Shown piece after piece: positions 38,871 to 42,162 of a DNA stretch of 42,162 bases (position 1 is the stretch's first letter; the number at the start of each line of letters is the position of its first letter). Source of the DNA: Neobacillus fumarioli NBRC 102428 (GTDB taxonomy: Bacteria; Bacillota; Bacilli; Bacillales; Cytobacillaceae). Location of the stretch: assembly GCF_001591485.1 (NCBI RefSeq), contig NZ_BCUZ01000015.1:1-42162 (forward strand), written 5' to 3'. A program made the translations under genes and the position numbers. The notes under the pieces were generated by a model that searched no databases, had not been told where the DNA came from, and saw nothing but the letters and a program-made list of their open reading frames with translations.

Positions 38871-40544
38871 ATGAACAATAGTGAAAATACCCTATCCTTT
38901 TTCGCCTTAGGCGGGATCAATGAAATTGGAAAAAACATGTATGTGGTACAATATGGTGCTGATATTATTATTATCGACTGCGGGGGGAAGTTTCCAGATG
39001 AAAGCTTATTAGGGATTGATTTGATAATCCCGGATATTGCCTACCTCGAAGAAAATCAGGACAAAATCCGGGCTTTGATTGTGACCCATGGTCATGAAGA
39101 TCATATCGGGGGTATCCCTTATATCCTTAGAAAATTAAATATACCAATTTATGCAACACAATTTACTCTAGGTTTAATTGACTTAAAGTTAAAGGAACAC
39201 CGACTTAAAAGGGAAACGAAGCTTATCGAGATAAATGCTCAATCAAATCTAGAGTTTGGCCAGATACAAGTATCCTTTTTTAGGGTTAGCCATAGTATTC
39301 CCGATTGCCTTGGCATTGTTTTTCATACTCCAGAGGGCATTGTCGTACACACCGGGGACTTTAAATTTGATTTAACACCCGAGAATCATCAATATTCCGA
39401 TATTCATAAAATGGCCGAAATTGGCAGGCAAGGTGTCTTAGCGTTAATATCGGAAAGTACCAATGCCGAACGCCCAGGGATTACACCGTCAGAGCGGATT
39501 GTCGGTGGTCATTTAACAGAGGCCTTTATGAAAGCAACTGGAAAAGTGATTGTTTCCACTTTTGCTTCGAATGTGAACCGAATTCAACAAGTGGTGGATG
39601 CTGCTTTTCGAACAAGACGGAAGCTAGCACTCTTGGGCCGGACAATGGTGAATGTCGTTTCGGTGGCTTTGGAACGCGGGTATCTAAAGATCCCTGATGG
39701 CATGCTGATGGAAGCAAATGAGATTGAACAACTGCCCGCCGAGAAAGTGGCAATTCTCTGTACAGGAAGTCAAGGGGAGCCTATGGCTGCCCTGGCTCGC
39801 CTTTCAACCGGCAATTACCGGGATGCTGCGATTTATCCCGGTGATACTGTTATTTTAGCGGCCTCACCGATACCAGGAAATGAAAAAGACGTTTCACGTA
39901 TTATTGATAACTTATATCAACTTGGAGCCAATGTTATTTATGGATCGGGCAGTTCTACTGGAATGCATGTTTCCGGTCATGGCTATCAGGAAGACTTAAA
40001 GCTTATGCTTACCCTAATCAAACCAACCTACTTTATTCCGATTCACGGGGAATATCGAATGCTGCATCATCACCGTTTGTTGGCCAAATCAGTTGGAGTC
40101 GAAAGTGAGAATATTTTTATAATCAAAAATGGCGATGTCGTTGACTTTGCTGGGGGTACTGCCCGTCAAACAAGGAGAGTTCCATCAGGTGACACCTATA
40201 TTGACGGAATGGGGATTGGGGATGTTGGTACAATTGTGCTGCGTGACCGGAAACAGTTATCTGAAGACGGCATGCTTGTCACTGTCATTACCATTAATAA
40301 AGGAGATCGGGCGATTATTTCAGGGCCTGACACCATTTCTCGCGGATTCGTTTATAACCGTGATGCCGATGAGCTGATTAAGGAAGTCAACCGCCTTACC
40401 AAAAAGACTGTGACCGAATTGCAAGAATCTAACATCTATCAATGGAATATCATCAAGCAAAATATCAAAAAAACGATAGGTCAATATCTATACGCCCAAA
40501 CCAAGAGTAAACCAATGATCCTTCCTATTATCATTGAAATATAA
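38871..40544 (+). CDS. Ribonuclease J family protein
   Basis: The 557-residue protein has the metallo-beta-lactamase/beta-CASP layout of RNase J: THGHEDHIGG, SHSIPD, HTGDFKFD and IHGEYR, plus SGHGYQEDLKLM and a C-terminal domain ending PMILPIIIEI. All zinc ligands are present, unlike RNase J2, whose motifs are degenerate; yet AERPG and other stretches are J2-like. It is thus a J-type endo/5' exoribonuclease, either an unusual J1 or a third paralogue. The ATG at 38871 follows AGGTG; the GTG at 38862 overlaps that site. It acts on mRNA and rRNA 5' ends (family knowledge). Confidence 0.9.
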   Translation: MNNSENTLSFFALGGINEIGKNMYVVQYGADIIIIDCGGKFPDESLLGIDLIIPDIAYLEENQDKIRALIVTHGHEDHIGGIPYILRKLNIPIYATQFTLGLIDLKLKEHRLKRETKLIEINAQSNLEFGQIQVSFFRVSHSIPDCLGIVFHTPEGIVVHTGDFKFDLTPENHQYSDIHKMAEIGRQGVLALISESTNAERPGITPSERIVGGHLTEAFMKATGKVIVSTFASNVNRIQQVVDAAFRTRRKLALLGRTMVNVVSVALERGYLKIPDGMLMEANEIEQLPAEKVAILCTGSQGEPMAALARLSTGNYRDAAIYPGDTVILAASPIPGNEKDVSRIIDNLYQLGANVIYGSGSSTGMHVSGHGYQEDLKLMLTLIKPTYFIPIHGEYRMLHHHRLLAKSVGVESENIFIIKNGDVVDFAGGTARQTRRVPSGDTYIDGMGIGDVGTIVLRDRKQLSEDGMLVTVITINKGDRAIISGPDTISRGFVYNRDADELIKEVNRLTKKTVTELQESNIYQWNIIKQNIKKTIGQYLYAQTKSKPMILPIIIEI

Positions 40545-40550
40545 AAGTGT

Positions 40551-40586
40551 CAGGCACCTGTGAATTTTTCACATGGTGCCTTTCAC
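40551..40586. terminator. Hairpin with GTGCCTGACAC core after the RNase J gene
   Basis: AGGCACC (40552-40558) and GGTGCCT (40575-40581) pair, with GTGAA/TTCAC as an inner stem. There is no strong T-run on the plus strand; T4 follows on the minus strand. The core is shared with the terminator at 33649-33689. Immediately beyond it the truncated response regulator begins. Confidence 0.6.
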
Positions 40587-40619
40587 ATCTCATTAATTTA
40601 AAGTGAGCCTGCAAATTTC

Positions 40620-41165
40620 CATATTCAAATACAGTTGCCGAGGTTTGATGGGTTTCATTGGTGCAGGATGATTCGTTCTCATTCGAATGTGCCGATTCTC
40701 TTTTTGTCATCGCGTGACCATCCGACTGATATGGTGATGTCGATGCAGCTCGGGGCAGATGATTTTATTCAGAAACCGTTTCATTTTGATGTGCTCATTG
40801 CCAAAATCCAGGCGATCTTAAGACGCGTTTATAATTGTAATACGGAAGCCATTTCCCTTAAAACATGGAACGGAGCAACAGTTGATTATGAAAATAATAC
40901 CGTTAAAAATGAAGCAGGAACAGTAGAATTAACTAAGAATGAAATGTTCATTTTAAAAGTACTGATTGAGCAAAAAAATAAAATTGTCAGCCGTGAGCAC
41001 TTGATTAAAAACCTATGGGAGGATGAACGGTTTGTCAGCGATAATACGTTAACAGTCAATGTGAATCGACTTAGAAAAAAACTCGATGAGCTTGGCCTTG
41101 GGAGATACATCGAAACAAAAGTCGGGCAAGGCTATATGGCCGCTGAAGAGGTCCAATTACCATGA
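40620..41165 (+). pseudogene. BceR-like response regulator lacking its N-terminal receiver half
   Basis: The open stretch encodes the second half of a receiver domain (LPRFDGFHWCRMIR, PILFLSSRD with its Ser, ADDFIQKPF with the conserved Lys) and a complete OmpR-type winged helix (ELTKNEMFILKVL, SDNTLTVNVNRLRKKL, IETKVGQGYM). About 50 residues are missing, including the acidic pocket and the phospho-acceptor Asp that should lie just before IQLP. No credible start codon or ribosome binding site exists; a TTG at 40635 is the only candidate. The junction is next to a repeat hairpin. The gene overlaps the kinase by ATGA, as in bceRS. Confidence 0.82.
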
Positions 41166-42162
41166 TCAAAAATTATCTCATTGAACGGTGCAGCTGGATT
41201 TTGCTCTTTCTTTTCTTGCAATTCCTCACAATTTTTATTGCTTTTCTTGATACAACTATCCCATTTGCGCCCTTGTTGTACATCGTTTTTTTATCTACCA
41301 TTATCTTTATCGTTTTTTTGATCATCCGTTTTCAGAAGGAAACGAGGTTTTATAAAAGCTTGGAAGAATGGGAAAATAATCTTGATACCACCAAGCTTCT
41401 TGATGCGAAAAGCCCTTTCGAAAAAATGATTGAAAATAGCGTAAAAAGCCAAACAGAATTTTTGAAACAAGAATCAGAAAAACACCTCCTACTTTTGGAG
41501 AAGGAGAAAGATGATCTGTTGTCATGGATCCATGAAGTGAAAACCCCATTAACGGCACTGTCCTTAATGATCGACCATGTTGACGATGAAAAGTTGAAAG
41601 CAAATTTGACCTATGAATGGCTTCGTATTCACCTGCTGTTGGATCAGCAGCTTCATCAAAGGCGAATTCCCTTCATGGAAAATGATTTATATATAGAAAA
41701 AACTAATTTAAAGACGCTAATTTTCAATGAAATTAAAACCCTGCAAACATGGTGTATGCAAAAAGGAATTGGTTTTGAAGTGGAATTAGAAATAACAGAA
41801 GTGCTAACAGATGCAAAATGGCTTTCCTTTATACTAAGACAGCTGTTAACCAATGCCGTAAAATACAGCGAGCCATCCGATATCATTATAAAAAGTTATC
41901 AGCAAGATGACCGGACCATTCTTGAGGTGCAGGATTTTGGCCGCGGGATTGATCCGAAAGACCTCCCGCGGATATTTGATAAAGGCTTTACCTCAACTTC
42001 CAAGCATCAAGAGAGTGGTGCAACCGGTATGGGACTCTACCTGGCCAAAAAAGCTGCAAAACCATTATTGATAAAAATGGCGGTACAATCAAAGCTTGGA
42101 TCGGGAACGACCTTCATGCTAACCTTTCCAAAACAAAATGAATTTGTCCGTATTACCGGGGG
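41162..42162 (+). CDS. BceS-like intramembrane-sensing histidine kinase (runs off the window)
   Basis: The 333 codons in the window start with ATG at 41162, overlapping the regulator stop. Two N-terminal membrane segments (about residues 12-30 and 37-56) have almost no extracellular loop, the hallmark of intramembrane-sensing kinases of peptide-antibiotic modules. Then come the H-box WIHEVKTPLTAL, N-box QLLTNAVKYS, G1 DFGRGI and G2 GMGLYLAKKA. The C-terminal end is cut by the window edge, probably within a few codons. Partners are usually a BceAB-type transporter, which may lie beyond the edge. The frame is intact although its regulator is broken. Confidence 0.87.
   Translation, partial: MIKNYLIERCSWILLFLFLQFLTIFIAFLDTTIPFAPLLYIVFLSTIIFIVFLIIRFQKETRFYKSLEEWENNLDTTKLLDAKSPFEKMIENSVKSQTEFLKQESEKHLLLLEKEKDDLLSWIHEVKTPLTALSLMIDHVDDEKLKANLTYEWLRIHLLLDQQLHQRRIPFMENDLYIEKTNLKTLIFNEIKTLQTWCMQKGIGFEVELEITEVLTDAKWLSFILRQLLTNAVKYSEPSDIIIKSYQQDDRTILEVQDFGRGIDPKDLPRIFDKGFTSTSKHQESGATGMGLYLAKKAAKPLLIKMAVQSKLGSGTTFMLTFPKQNEFVRITG

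Overview
The window is about 42 kb of a low-GC, Gram-positive, endospore-forming member of the Bacillaceae. The evidence is gene content: an ansR-ansAB locus, a GerA-type spore germination locus, a glpFK leader with a GlpP-type terminator, a SwrC-like RND pump, a Bacillus-type nas cluster, RNase J and a BceRS-like two-component pair. Strong AGGAGG-type ribosome binding sites, several TTG or GTG starts and perfect TnrA and CcpA consensus sites agree. I cannot name the species.

Layout. 1-1261: hairpin repeat array and azlCD branched-chain amino acid exporter. 1492-4667: SWIM/SNF2 helicase pseudogene. 4785-5875: conserved small protein and a HAD phosphatase. 5946-12512: nitrate assimilation (nirB-nirD, then narK-nasC) with a TnrA/GlnR box and promoter upstream of nirB. 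12896-17811: EamA transporter, subtilase lipoprotein, M20 dipeptidase, second HAD protein. 18179-21187: ansAB (asparagine to aspartate to fumarate) with divergent ansR. 21627-25750: germination receptor operon A-B-C-D in which A, B and C are frameshifted and only the small D gene is intact. 25930-27410: zinc-ribbon microprotein, TerB-like protein, decayed yitT. 27612-33514: stand-alone trpB, SwrC-like efflux pump, ilvE. 33695-35975: 5'-deleted amino acid permease and an intact purine permease. 36093-38611: glpFK with promoter, cre site and leader terminator. 38871-42162: RNase J, a response regulator that has lost its 5' end, and its histidine kinase, which runs off the window.

Two themes stand out. 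First, decay is clustered. I count at least twelve inactivating lesions in five loci (SNF2, ger, yitT, APC permease, response regulator), while the long metabolic genes (nirB, nasC, swrC, glpK, rnj and others) read through cleanly. Five lesions are a surplus base in an A/T homopolymer; others are nonsense codons, a lost start codon and 5' truncations. Second, the intergenic DNA is rich in repeats: two arrays with a 52-53 bp period, one array of a 9-mer phased at 20-21 bp, a three-copy dispersed element whose ends form an inverted repeat, and two hairpins built on GTGCCTGACAC.

No tRNA, rRNA, CRISPR array, intact insertion sequence, prophage or recognisable defence system was seen. I found no clear new multi-gene system. 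The best candidates for undescribed biology are the repeat arrays, a possible AUU-initiated HAD gene and the orphan trpB with a palindromic promoter.
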